A DNA stretch of 64,000 bases from Nipponacmea schrenckii (lineage: Eukaryota > Mollusca > Gastropoda > Lottiidae). Of this stretch, positions 42,498 to 54,224 are shown in pieces. Location: the NCBI GenBank assembly GCA_030562195.1, contig CM060199.1:12358338-12422337 (forward strand). Reading direction: 5' to 3'. Made by a program: the position numbers and the translations under genes. The notes under the pieces were generated by a model. That model was given only the letters and a program-made list of their open reading frames with translations. It searched no databases and was not told the origin of the DNA. Numbering within the stretch: position 1 is the first letter of the stretch; each line of letters opens with the position of its first letter.

Positions 42498-45471
42498 AAA
42501 TGAATTATTTGCGAAAGTGGTTTCTGATATAATTAAAGAGTTTGAAAGTTTTAATGGTCAAATTGAAATCGACGGACAAATTTTCGAAGATGGAAAATTC
42601 AAACAAAATATGACTTTAGCTTTCTTTAATGTGGCAATGATTGGCAGAGTTGTCGATAATATGAGTGAAAAATCAGATAGTTCAGATTGGTATTTTACTG
42701 GTGATATAATATATCGTACGGACAATTTCAAACCAATCAAAAGATCAAACGTAGGAAAAGGAACTCAACTGCTATTTACAAACAAAGAACACGTTGGAGA
42801 ATATTGTTATATTCCTACTGACGGAGCTTGTTTTATAAAGTGTGTAAATTATGTTTTAAAACGTGATTTGACAAAAGAATTTAATGATTTTATTTATTCC
42901 TATTCAAAACATAACAGAAATGGAATCATGACTCAAGCTCGAATCGGGGAGTTCAATGAAAAAAATAAAACTTCGTTTCAAATTTATAATCCTAAAAATA
43001 GACATTTATATCCTACAAAAATAAACAATCCATTAGAATGGGTTTTGTATTTACACAACGATCATTTCTGTTTGATAAAAAGAGATAACAAAAGTTTGGG
43101 AATAAAAGAGATAAAAGATAAGTATCAACAAGTATGGAAGTCCTGTGTTAACGTCGAACTTGTTTCGGAATTTAACCCAGCGTCCACGTCGCCCAATTCC
43201 CAAGCCGAAACTCTTTATGCTTGGGACTCCGAGACGTATACAGAAAAAGAAACCGGTAAAACAATACCATATGCTTGTTCTTTGGTAAACTTGGAAAAGC
43301 TGCGAAAAATATTAGAACGAATAAATTGTCGTTTTCCAGATCTAAAACCAACAGACGATGTTCCTGAAGAGTTTTATGAAAAAATAATGAATATAGTTCA
43401 CATTTTCGTAGGGATAGATTGCATAGATCAAATGTTGAAACATTTAGGACATGTCGATCAAAAACAATTAACGTTAGTTGCTCATAACGGTAGCGGTTTT
43501 GATAATTGGATTATCATTAAAAATATGTCGAAATTAACTCATTGTCCTCTCAAAACCACCAGAGGCATACTTCGTTTACCCATATCTAATCCATTTACAG
43601 AAAAGTCTTTACAGAAAAAATGGAATAATGAAAAAAAGTTCATCAACGATAACAATTATCATCAAAAATTAAATTTCACCTGCTCGTACCAACATGTAGC
43701 GAGAAGTTTAAAAGATTGGGGAAAATCAATACCAATGAATTTAAGAAAGATCGATTTAGATATCGTCTATAAACGAATCGAATTGGGAGTCCCGAAGAGA
43801 AGAATGGGAACCTTATGCTAAAAGAGATACCGTATGTTTAGGCGTGTGTTTGATCAAATACAATCAGGTTATGACAACTTTGATAGAACAAAGCGTTCTC
43901 AATAATTTAACAGCCCCTGCTTTATCTCTCAAAGGTTGGTATCATCTGTATAAAGGAGAAAAAGTATACTCTCACGTCGATCCGTTCATCAGACATTATG
44001 TCAGGCGTTCCGTCAAAGGTGGTAGAGTTTCTGCAAACATAATGAAATTCGCTTCGGATAAATTAGATGAAATATGTAAAGTACTACAACATCATTTAAA
44101 TACCACCGATTGCGACATCATCGACTTATTTAAAAAATACCAAAAGTCTAATGTTGATTTAAAAGAAGAGTTGAAGAAAATCTCTTGTTCTAAATTAATG
44201 GCGTTTGACGCCAACGGTCTTTATGCTTCTGCTATGTGTGATGGTGAATACCCGAAAGCTGAATCGGCCAGAGTTTTAAAAGAATCTGAAAAGGCAGAAT
44301 TTGTCAAGCTTTTTAATAAACAGCAATTTAGACCGAGGTGTGCTATTTTATCGGTTTGGTTTGAATATCCAAAAAGTATGTTTTTTCAACCCATACCAGC
44401 CAAAGACAAAATAACTTATTTAGAGAATGGCCAAACGAAATCCGGCGATAAGATAAGATTCAGAAATGGATTTTGTAATGACGTTCTCACTTCCGTGGAC
44501 ATACAGGAAATCGTTCGAGCTGGTGGAAGGGTTATCAAAATATTAGATGGAATAGTCTATGAAGAAAATTTCCAAACACCTCCCTTTAAAGACTATGTTT
44601 TAACTTTAAATGACAAAAGAAACGAATATCAAAAACAGGGAAATGTAGTCGGCAGCGAATGTATGAAATTATTGGCCAATTCTTTGTACGGTTAAACTGT
44701 TCAGAAAGATATAGATACAGAATTTCATTTGTGGTCTGAGGAAACTCTGAAAGCAAATTTCGATTCAAATGTAAAAAGTTACGAACCAGTAAATGAACAT
44801 CAATATATCGTGCAAAACAAAAGGAACAACCCGAAATTATCAAACCAACAAAAACAACGAGATCAACTCCGAGTCATTTGGGTTCCTTTATCTTAGCACA
44901 TAGCAAACGAATAATGAATAATTTCATTCATGTTATTGACGGTTTTAAAAAACCAGAAATATATTACACCGACACCGACAGCTTATACATATCGGATAAG
45001 AATTGGGATATTTTAGAAAAAGCTGGATTAACTTCTGAAACGGAATACGGAAAAGGGAAGAATGATTACGGGGATGGTGGTATTATATTCGGTTTATATT
45101 TGGCTCCAAAAGTCAAATACAACATCATCCTCACTTCTAACGGAGAATTAGTGGAAAAGAAAACTTTTAAAGGATATACGAAAACAAAGTTGAGTGTGGA
45201 AGATTATTTAAAGTTAGCCAATGGAGAAGATATTGAAAACGAGTTCGATAAACCTTGGAAAAAAAGTTTTACAGACGGTGTGGTCATTCCGAAAGATAAA
45301 CAAAAGAAAGTATTCAAACATAATTTGAATTCGATTAAAAGAAAACCACCAAACAGAACTGGAATTATGTATCCCTATAATAACAAAGGTGAAGTGAATA
45401 TGGTTGAAAATTACGAATTCGATGATTACGATTACATAATTATGGACGAAGACGAGGAAACGTGTAATTGA
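42481..45471 (+). pseudogene. Protein-primed DNA polymerase B (pPolB), broken in several places
   Basis: Replicates the transposon. Order: an N-terminal domain with CYIPTDGACFIKC and HNDHFCLI (OTU-like D-x-x-C...H pattern, ~108-210). The exonuclease follows with AWDSETY (~246) and AHNGSGFDNW (~333). The palm has motif A DANGLYASAM (44206-44235), motif B LLANSLYG (44672-44692) and motif C YTDTDSLYI (44966-44992). The product ends at CN/TGA 45469-45471. Breaks: a frameshift between ~43780 and 43800 (first frame stops at 43821), an in-frame TAA at 44693-44695 directly after motif B where Lys is expected, and a one-base frameshift at ~44817-44823. Overall length (~990 codons) is normal for Polinton PolB, so decay is by point changes rather than truncation. 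The C-terminal end overlaps the convergent minus-strand ORF by 40 bp. Confidence 0.9.
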
Positions 45472-46145
45472 ATACATATTTCTTCCTCGCCAAAATCTAA
45501 ATATCGTCCACGTCCGTCTTTTATATCTAAATTGATATCTTTAATCCCTTTGCTATTGATTGGAAGATATGTTGTTTGAAACGGATAACCGATCGGAACT
45601 GTAAACGTTGGAATACTGAAAATGATTTGTTGTTTTTTTTTATTGAAAAATCCACCATCCACCAAATTGCAATGAATATTGATGATATCGATGTCGTTTT
45701 CAATATTTGCTTTATATGGAGCAAGTGTAGATTGGGTATACAATTTCTTTTCGAAACCTAATAATTCATTGATTGAGTTTTCTACATTGAAATCTACTTG
45801 ATGTTTGGGTCTCAAATTTAGTTTTATTTTGTTCAGATTTAAATTGCCTTCGAATTCAATATTTGGTCTGTCCTTATGACTTCCGACAAATTGAGATATA
45901 TATTCGTTGATGGAAACATATTCGTAACTTCCTGGTAATAGTGTTAGTAATTTAAATGTATTTCCATCGTCTTTAGAAATTTTCAATTGGTTATTCTGTT
46001 CACTGACATTTCTTATGGAATTGTAAACTGAAAAATATTTTAGTCCTAACTTGTAGCTTTTATTTGGATCGAGTTCGCATTCATAATCCAGGGTTAATCT
46101 TATTTTCGAGGACTTGGATGTTATTATGAAAAACTCTTCATCCAT
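45432..46145 (-). CDS. Polinton structural-type protein, candidate minor capsid (penton)
   Basis: 237 residues with an ATG start (46145). It is beta-rich, with family-typical landmarks: an N-terminal strand pair, LDPNKSYKLGLKYFSVYNSI, LPGSYEYVSINEYI, NSINELLGFEKK, then INIHCNLVDGG, TYLPINSKGI and LDFGEEEICIQLHV. Proteins of this type sit in the same position in many animal Polintons. A single jelly-roll minor capsid (penton) role has been proposed for proteins in this slot, and I assign it tentatively. It is intact. Its 3' end overlaps the polymerase gene tail to tail. Confidence 0.55.
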   Translation of the reverse strand: MDEEFFIITSKSSKIRLTLDYECELDPNKSYKLGLKYFSVYNSIRNVSEQNNQLKISKDDGNTFKLLTLLPGSYEYVSINEYISQFVGSHKDRPNIEFEGNLNLNKIKLNLRPKHQVDFNVENSINELLGFEKKLYTQSTLAPYKANIENDIDIINIHCNLVDGGFFNKKKQQIIFSIPTFTVPIGYPFQTTYLPINSKGIKDINLDIKDGRGRYLDFGEEEICIQLHVSSSSSIIM

Positions 46146-46735
46146 TTTTTAAAACATGAATATAATCATCTTTTTCTATCATTCCTTTTTCTAATAATCT
46201 TTTTAAGATAGCGTGGATTTCATTGGAATCAGATTGATGTCCATGTTTCATGGCTTCTATGATTACGTTGAGTCTGTTAAGTAATTGTTCGGGATCATCT
46301 GATAAAAAAGTTATTCCTTCACCAGATACCAAATTATTGAATTCGTCAATTTCTTCTATGATTGGATTATTTTCACCATATTCATTCGATTCGTCCACAT
46401 CATCCATGGCTCTGATGTGTAGCTCAACTTCTTTCAGTCTGTTTGTTATGGCTCCTGTTTTTTTAATAGCGTGTAGAAGTTTTAAATATTCGATCAAATC
46501 ATTGTACTCCCCAAGGGCAGTGTCTCCACCGTTCATCAAATCTATTAATCCGTGTGTTACTTTATATATAAAGGGTTTTGTATCTATTTTAAATTGAGGG
46601 TAACGATGATCGAACAATATTCTAAAACCGTTGAGTAATAACCCATAATCATCCACAACTGGTTTAATAGACTTGGGTAAAGTGGGGTCAGGATTTGAAA
46701 AATAACGTTTTATATCATCAAGTGATTTCTACGGA
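46138..46735 (-). CDS. Polinton-type conserved protein, 5' end missing
   Basis: The frame is open on the minus strand from a TAG at about 46731 down to the stop at 46138, overlapping the next gene by 8 bp. No ATG lies at the beginning. The first residues (SLDDIKRYFSNPDP...) already look like the middle of a protein. The segment THGLIDLMNG...LGEYNDLIEYLKLLHA resembles a GLW-L(I/L)-x(8-12)-Y-x-x-ILI region present in another common Polinton protein. The rest is acidic and helical. Function is unknown. The element seems cut here. Confidence 0.5.
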
Positions 46736-46768
46736 GCCCCTTACACGCACTCTCAATACTTTTTTTTA

Positions 46769-47253
46769 AGTATTTCGTTTAAACGAATTAATTATTTCGT
46801 TTAAACGAAATAGTGACGTCATTAATTCGTTTAAACGAAATAATTTATTTCGTTTAAACGAAATAGCGGCCGTTATTTCGTTTAAACGATATAAATTATT
46901 TCGTTTAAACGAAATAATTTATTTCGTTTAAACGAAATAAACTTATTTCGTTTTAACGAAATAAATTATTTCATTTAAACGAAATAATTTATAGCGTTTA
47001 AACGAAATAGTGACGTCATTATTTCGAATTAACGAAATAATTTTTTTTGAGAAACAGTAATAGTGACGTCACTAATTCGTTTTAACGAAAAAAAATTATT
47101 TCGATAAAACGAAATAAATAATTTAATAAAACACCGTTTTATCGAAATAAATCTATTTCGTTTTATCGAAATAACTTTATTTCGTTTTATCGAAATAACT
47201 TATTTCGTTTTAACGAAATAGTGACGTCACTATTTCGAATAAACGGAATAAAT
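46769..47253. repeat. Array of palindromic ATTTCGTTTAAACGAAAT words
   Basis: About 17 near-perfect palindromes built on ATTTCG-TTTAAA-CGAAAT, with central variants TTTTAA and TTTATC, spaced 1-15 bp apart. The octamer TGACGTCA occurs four times between them (46814, 47011, 47070, 47222). The first third uses GTTTAAAC centres and the last third GTTTTATC. No coding is seen. The DNA could extrude cruciforms or fold into hairpins. It lies directly beyond the truncated Polinton end and just before an assembly gap. Confidence 0.9.
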
Positions 47254-47381
47254 TATTTTCTTATAAAGTTTTTGTCATTCTTGGATTTTCAATCAAGGAG
47301 TTATCAGGCAAATTGTTTGATGGAAATTAAGGTTTTCTTTGAAGGTAGGTTATGTGTCTTTATCTTTTTGGAAAATCTGAA

Positions 47382-47881
47382 NNNNNNNNNNNNNNNNNNN
47401 NNNNNNNNNNNNNNNNNNNNNNNNNNNNNNNNNNNNNNNNNNNNNNNNNNNNNNNNNNNNNNNNNNNNNNNNNNNNNNNNNNNNNNNNNNNNNNNNNNNN
47501 NNNNNNNNNNNNNNNNNNNNNNNNNNNNNNNNNNNNNNNNNNNNNNNNNNNNNNNNNNNNNNNNNNNNNNNNNNNNNNNNNNNNNNNNNNNNNNNNNNNN
47601 NNNNNNNNNNNNNNNNNNNNNNNNNNNNNNNNNNNNNNNNNNNNNNNNNNNNNNNNNNNNNNNNNNNNNNNNNNNNNNNNNNNNNNNNNNNNNNNNNNNN
47701 NNNNNNNNNNNNNNNNNNNNNNNNNNNNNNNNNNNNNNNNNNNNNNNNNNNNNNNNNNNNNNNNNNNNNNNNNNNNNNNNNNNNNNNNNNNNNNNNNNNN
47801 NNNNNNNNNNNNNNNNNNNNNNNNNNNNNNNNNNNNNNNNNNNNNNNNNNNNNNNNNNNNNNNNNNNNNNNNNNNNNNNNN
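47382..47881. other. Assembly gap (500 N)
   Basis: Exactly 500 N, a placeholder length, immediately after the palindrome array, which may have caused the break. Confidence 1.
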
Positions 47882-49680
47882 GATATTATTGATTATATAT
47901 TTTGAGATTTTTTTCTGGGGGATTGCCCTACCCCTTGCTAGCGATCTCTTGGTAATTCTTTCTTCATTGCTTTTTGTATGTATGTAAACGTTCGTTCACC
48001 CATATTCACAGTGTACAACTATTACAATCTTGACTCTTAGCCGATTATACTTACAGTGTCTTCTTTCCATATTTCAGACTTTTGGTCTAACCTGGTGGGA
48101 CCGAGTGGCATTGGTTATCGAAATCAATTAGAAGTGGGGAAAGTCTTATAATAAGGTAGGTTGATGTATGAATATTTCCGGTGTTTCAATGTTAGGGTTT
48201 CCATGTTTCCACTTTACTCCTACTGGGTACATGGTGTGCTAACCCCCCTTTCGCTTCTAATTCTAGGTATGGAAATAAACAGTCTATAAGACTGGAGGTA
48301 GCCAAAAGTTTATGGCAAACGTGAGTAGCGTTCACGTGGAGTTTTGGTTAGGGTCGTGGTAGGGCTGTTAGGGACTAACTTTGTTTGTGTTAGGGTGATT
48401 AGGCTCGTTTTGTTAGGTTTCTATGAACGAGATTTGTTGGCCAACAAATCACACCGGTACTGTAGGGCTGAGTGTGAGATTGCATGCTATCTTGTAAATG
48501 TATACATTGGGAATAAATCCTTATGCGCTGTGACATCACTATGCATTTCTATATACGTCCGAGTATAGCTTCTGAGGTGACTATTGCATAAGGTCGGACA
48601 CAGGTTTCCATAGATGTACGGCATTCATCTTTGGTTTTCCTGGCTGGCAGTGTCAGTGTGTAAAGGAAGATAAACATGCCATAGTTAAAACTGTATATGA
48701 AAGTTGTATTATGTAAATTGTATATGTATATTAGTATAAATATTTTTCAAATTGGGTGGTTATTTAGTAAAAGCATTCTTTGTTCTACAATCTAGATCAC
48801 TTTACGGCTAAAAAAAAAACCTAATTTCGACGGAGGTAACCCAACATACAGAAAATATGTCAAAACATGTAACGAGGTAGAATCTACAATACGACGTTGA
48901 AAACCGAATGTACGATACATCTTACATTGTTTACGACAAAATGATAAATTGGAAAGCTTACAAAATTGCAAAGTAAATCTTTTGTACAATGGGTCATAAA
49001 TGTAAATGATAAAAAACCTTCAATATAAACAACTTAAGTATTCGTTTAGTCGATTTTTTACCTGAATATTTTAAACAACGCGGATTTTAACTACTGGCAA
49101 GGTGAATGATGGGTTTTATTTATGACTTATTAAGGATACACGTGTATAGATATGGCTAGTAGACTCATACATGTCTACCTCTTTGATGTGATCAATTTAA
49201 ATGAATCATGGTGACTCGGTTCGTCTTTATCTTCCGTGTATTTCTTTTATCATCAGAACATAAAGACCTATATTCGATTATGAAGTAAATCCGTTTCCCC
49301 ACTTCTATCGAATACAAACTTTAATACCATCCGTCTGTACATGAATTTGTATTGTTAGAACATAAGGACTTTTATCGATGATGAAGTAAATCTGATATTT
49401 CCCCTGATAATGGAGTCATAATGTAATCCTCCGATGATCAGTTGCTTCCTCAGTATAGAATTCTATATCGTAATAGTCCTACTTATTATTATACCACAAT
49501 ATCGGTCCCCCGTGATCATGTTATTGGTCCGATCTTTTCTTCTAATCTAAAGCAACTACAACGATGATTCATAACCTGGCTTCTAAATGTCCACAAGGCA
49601 TTAAGGTTGACTTCTGTTATCTTGGTTTACAGCTCGTTTGTCTTTTCTGACACGCGTTTAAGGGACGTTTTCTTATCATT
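47882..49680. other. Intergenic, one weak exon candidate
   Basis: A stretch at 48077-48150 follows an acceptor-like TATTTCAG and reads FWSNLVGPSGIGYRNQLEVG before a double stop. It could be the last exon of a gene whose start is in the gap. The evidence is too thin for a CDS call. Nothing else is recognised. Confidence 0.25.
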
Positions 49681-49689
49681 GTAGTTATT

Positions 49690-49965
49690 ATGGTCAAAAT
49701 AATCGTCGTGATCGCAGTAAATCAAAGTAATCGTTTGGTCAAAGTAAATCAAAGTAATCAAAGTAAATCATTGTAAACATTATTTTCAAAATAATCATTG
49801 TAATCACTGTGGTCAAAGTAAATCGTTGTAATCATTATGGTAAAAGTAATCGTAGTATTCATTATGGTCAAAGCAAATTATTGTAATCATTATGGTCAAA
49901 GTAAACTATTGTAATCATTATGGTCAAAGTAAATCATTGTAATCATTGAGGTTAAAGAGAAGCTG
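49690..49965 (+). repeat. ~31-bp degenerate tandem repeat
   Basis: Recurring GTAATCATTATGGTCAAAGT and TAAATCATTGTAATCA, with a period near 31 bp and about eight units, increasingly degenerate toward the left. Confidence 0.75.
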
Positions 49966-49999
49966 ACATGGATTTTAAAATAAAACGGGTTTATAAAAA

Positions 50000-50965
50000 A
50001 AACTTTTTTAATTAGACCCGACTATCTCATATCGGTTATAAAAAATTTATTAACGTAATGGCGGTTAAACCCCAAAAAGGCACATTGAAATCTGTAGAAC
50101 CCGCAGCATCCTGATTTCATGGTTGTTAAATCAAGGTGTGTGGGGTCATGGCGGTAACCCAAAACGATGGAGGAAAAATTTTAAATAAAACCATCTTTTT
50201 CAACATCCTAAATTTTTAAAAGGTTGGGATTTAGATAAACGTTGTCACTGGATGTTTGCCTACAACAATTTAAAAAAGCAAAAACACATTGAAATATGCA
50301 TTTTAAATAAAATGTATTTTTATTATAATTAAATTTTTTTGGCAGAAGACTGAGTACTGTATAGCATAATACCCTTTTTTTAAAAGTGGTATGGGTTTTT
50401 CCTTAAAACGAGTGGGGAAATTATTTGTAAATTTTCATCACCATTAAAGGATGGGGAAATTTTAAATTTTAAATATTAAATTTTATTTTTATTTAAAAAA
50501 TTAAAAATTGACAGGCCGGGCCCCCCAGACCTTGGGGGAAACTAGATACTGCAAAACAATTCATTTTATTTTTTGGATATTTTGGGGTTTTCCTTTTGGG
50601 CCCAAACGAGTAACCCCGGCCTGAGTTTATTTTAAATGTTTCCCTAAAATTTAAAGGAGGTGGTGGAAATAAACTGTTTTCTCATTGTTATTGTTAAAAT
50701 CTCTTTTTATTTCTTATGGTTCAGAATAAGGTAAACTAAATGATAATGACATGGTCCTGGGCCCTCCAGACCTTGGGGAAAATCATAGATACAATGACAA
50801 AACAAATTCATAAAAAAATCCAATTATTTCTTGATATTTTAGAGTTCACTTTAGGGATCCAAACCGTAACACGGTCTCTGCTTTATTTGAATGTTCATAT
50901 TTAAATGCTAGTGGTGGTGGAACATTGACTGTTTCAGGCTCATCTGTTATTGTCCCATCCAAACA
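50000..50965. other. Duplicated, possibly badly called sequence; weak minus-strand exon
   Basis: 50511-50720 and 50742-50965 align over ~200 bp (CTCCAGACCTTGGGGAAA in the second, CCCCAGACCTTGGGGGAAA in the first). The first copy has many extra homopolymer bases. On the minus strand the better copy is open for ~58 codons from an acceptor (GTTCTTTCAG) near 51008 to a TGA near 50830, reading GEVCQACLDGTITDEPETV. This may be an exon, with low confidence. Confidence 0.25.
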
Positions 50966-51633
50966 AGCCTGGCAGACCTCTCCCAATAATTGGTTGATTG
51001 ATAAACACTGAAAGAACAAGCAAAAGGGATGTATTAGCTTATGTAAATTTTGATTGTATCAGTTTCGCGTTTACTGAAAAATTAAAAAAAAAAGAAATAC
51101 CCATTCTTGTTAAACTCCTTTCCCTGATTTGCAAATTTATTGAAATGAAATGCTGTTATGAGTATTCTGTAAGGGTAAAATACAATATATGTGCAACTGA
51201 AAATAAAAACTTTGATTAAAACAGTGTTTTGTGTAAGTTTACATTGCATTAAGATTAAAACAATGAGATTTCACCGAACAAGTCCAAGATTATGGTTGAA
51301 AATTGCTCTTTGTAAAAATAATTTTTAAAATCATGTGTGCTCATGTTGATATTTTCAAAAAAGACATTCCTAGACTAACAGTAGGCCTACTATTTTGAGG
51401 ATGCTATTCCAATTCTCATAAAATATTGCTAAAAAGACCTTGCTTAGACAATAGACCTAGAACAAGTAGGCCCACCCTTCATCGGTCAAGTCTATAATAA
51501 TATTAATATGTGTTTACAATAATAATATAGAATTCTTAGGCCTGGATCTAGGCCTAGTTATTCTATTCAACTCTATTCTGCTGAACAGTATTAATTATTT
51601 CTTTGAACCAAAACAAATATAAATGGAAAGTTT

Positions 51634-52030
51634 TAGGGCTGGGAATCGATTATGATTTTAATATCGATTATCGGCAAATAATCGGTGACGTGCACCGACC
51701 GATAATCGATTAATAATCGGTAGAATTTTCATGTCTATTTTAAGTAAGGGAGATAACCACATTCGAGTTTCGTAAACACAGTACATTTGAAAATGAAAGT
51801 AGCATATCCTCCCAGCAGATGGAGCTCTACACTGTTGTTATTTATAGGCCTATAGTTGTTATTGTGTCGTATTAAAAGTCGATAGCGGTATTATTTGGTA
51901 GGTTTTGTGATAGTATTGTTCATTCCATCTTGTAAACAGTTGTTTGAAAAAATTGATTGGATATAATTTATTGAATCATGATAATCGATTATGGAATTTT
52001 AGATCGATAATCGTAATCGGCATGTAAGTA
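51634..52030. mobile_element. hAT-type MITE, second copy, 3'-truncated
   Basis: Starts TAGGGCTGGGAATCG and matches the 13417 element almost base for base for ~397 bp (a handful of substitutions). It then breaks at GTAAGTA, losing about 42 bp including the right terminal repeat. Sequence beginning AGGGACTGTC replaces it. Confidence 0.85.
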
Positions 52031-53165
52031 AGGGACTGTCTATTTGCCACTCGTGGTAATTTTAGCAAGGTCGCTATAGACGGTTTTTTTCAGTTGTCGC
52101 CCCTAGTTTAGATATATGCCACTAGAGGCGCTGTTGTGAAATCCGCCATTACGAGAGTGAAATTTCACGTCGAGTAGGCCTAATCTGATCGCAATTTTTG
52201 TGCCATTTCACTAGCCTTTAGAAGATATTTGATCCAATTTATATTTAATTAACTCTATTTTACTGACTGTCTACGTGGGCAGTGTTTTATTGAAATTCGT
52301 GCTGATATTACCCGTCATATCGCATTTTTAGATAGTTTTTGTGTTTGTTGACATTTGTGACCCAGTTTTATTTATAAAAATATGATTGCCCTACTTGAAT
52401 AATTGAAAGAATTTTAATGAAAGCAGTTCACTTAATTTTCGTGATTTGTTTTCTTGATGATTTGTTGAAAAGAATAAATTATCAAATTAAATAGTAAGCA
52501 TGTTGATCCTTCATTCCCTTCACCTATCACTCATATGTCTCACCCAAAGCCACTTATTGATATTCTTGTACTTACATTCTGACAAGGCTTATAAAAATTT
52601 GTCTGTAAATCTAAATCTGTAAGGGACTGTGGTCTTCACCAATAGCTAGATCCCAGTCTTAGCTTTGCACTATAATTTTTTTTTCTGAGAAGAATAGTTA
52701 ATTGACAAATAATTTTCGAGGTCTGAAGAAATGAGGATAGCTAGTTAGTGCAAATGCAATGAAATACAGAAGGTAATAAGCATTTATTTAATGATGCGGG
52801 TGGGAATATATATATATAACGAAGTCAATATCTGATCTATCCATATTTTACATAATAAATAAGCATCATTGTCAATTTCTCGAATTACATCATCCCTCAA
52901 AATAGCCAAATAATTAAGGATTTCAATTTGTCAGGAAGAACAGGAATCTAAGAACTAAATATTTTACTGGCAAGATTTTTAGAAATTCCAAAGCGTCTAC
53001 ATAAATATTAAATTTAACCTTAGCCTCATAAGAACAAGTAATATTTGACCTGCAATATCTAATTAGGCCTAAAAGGTGAAAATATTGAAAGCAGTCCTAC
53101 ACTCAACTAATTAAAAAAAAAAAACACTTCTTTCTTCACACCTGTGTATAATAAAGAATCATTGT
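52031..53165. other. Non-coding AT-rich stretch, nothing recognised
   Basis: No supported exon. It contains GCCACTAGAGGCGCTG near 52109, the kind of word common in molluscan interspersed repeats. Confidence 0.35.
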
Positions 53166-53171
53166 CATTAA

Positions 53172-53600
53172 TCAAACAGGTAGCTGCTCTTCGTTCCTAT
53201 CTATCGATAACTTCCGTTTTTTCACAGCCGCACCTGTTGTATCATCACGCCACAATAACTTTCGCCTGCCAGGTGTAACAATAGCCTCATAACCAAGCTT
53301 TAACTTAGGAATGGGATTTTCTGGCGTCGGAACTCCTCCAATACAATGTTCAGAATAAACATAAATTTTCTTTGGTAGAAATTTGTGATTGATAGCCTTC
53401 ATCCATTCGAGTTGAGCTGGTTCATCATTAGACGGCATCGATAAAAATCGGAAAGGTAACAAACATGGACATTCTTCGTGGGTAAGGTGATGAACTTCAA
53501 ACACCATTTCCTTCCACTGGTTGATTTTTCGCCTATTATTGGTACAGCCGTTGATCGTACAAGATGTTCCTCCACTTTTCGTGTATTTTCTTTGATCCAT
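53172..53600 (-). CDS. THAP-type zinc-finger protein, small
   Basis: 142 residues from ATG at 53600. The frame is open to 53609, but only with a GTG. CTINGCTNN begins the zinc-binding half. A Trp follows (W-x-x-x-VFEVHHL) and later YSEHCIGG, PTPENPIPKLKLGY, which fits the C-x-x-H and the proline-containing end of a THAP (C2CH) domain in a divergent form. The insert between halves is unusually long. The tail is basic (KKRKLS). THAP domains bind DNA, in P-element/Kolobok transposases and in domesticated host proteins. The single-exon form next to other elements suggests transposon origin. Confidence 0.5.
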   Translation of the reverse strand: MDQRKYTKSGGTSCTINGCTNNRRKINQWKEMVFEVHHLTHEECPCLLPFRFLSMPSNDEPAQLEWMKAINHKFLPKKIYVYSEHCIGGVPTPENPIPKLKLGYEAIVTPGRRKLLWRDDTTGAAVKKRKLSIDRNEEQLPV

Positions 53601-54224
53601 TCTTTTCACTTTGATCGTTGAACAACGAAAAATTTATGTAAACAAAAAATATTTCGCCTTGACGCCATTAACTAATACGTGAAACGGGAACGAGGCTAGG
53701 CTTCATTGAAATAATAAGTGGCACGTTTTTATATACCACGTGTTTTTTAAATACAGGCTTTTATGATGATTTCTATGTTTGAAGCTACTGTGTTGGTGAA
53801 ATAAATGTATTCAAAGTGTAAAATATTAATACAGAATCTGTGTTTGTTTCGTTAGGACTTCAGAAAAAAAGCAAGCGGTGAAATTTGTCAGCCATTTTCT
53901 CCTAATTGACCGCGTGGCAAGTGCTTAAAGGATATGTGAAAAGAAATATGAAAATCGTTGAATTTGATCAAAAGCATTTATTTTTAAAAGTAAACTAACA
54001 TATCTATCAATTCCAACAAATTTTTTTTTTTCAAAAAACGTTTAGAGTAGAAAAAAAGGCTTTCAAAGTAGGCTTCTTTAGCATGAGTCGAACGTTAATG
54101 AGCTAGGCGATCACGTGACCGCATGACGTCAGAGATGCCCAACTAAAATAAAAACAAATGGAGAACTAAGCCTAGCTAATATTATTATAACCTTCGGGAG
54201 TTTAGCGCTTTAATTTCTGATCAT

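Larger units (their letters stand above)
38478..46735. mobile_element. Degenerate Maverick/Polinton DNA transposon (virus-like)
   Basis: Eight compact genes, six on + followed by two on -, of the kinds found in animal Polintons: integrase, adenain-type protease, fibre-like protein, membrane protein, protein-primed DNA polymerase B, a jelly-roll-like structural candidate and a second conserved minus-strand protein. Spacing between plus-strand ORFs is 4-10 bp or an overlap. The integrase and polymerase are broken by stops, a deletion and frameshifts, so this copy cannot be active on its own. The major capsid protein and FtsK/HerA-type ATPase are absent. The right end stops at a minus-strand gene without a start, just before the palindrome array and assembly gap, and no matching right terminal repeat is seen. 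Confidence 0.9.

Noticed and set aside
47221..47987. Long ORFs across the N run
   Set aside because: They consist mostly of assembly-gap X residues.
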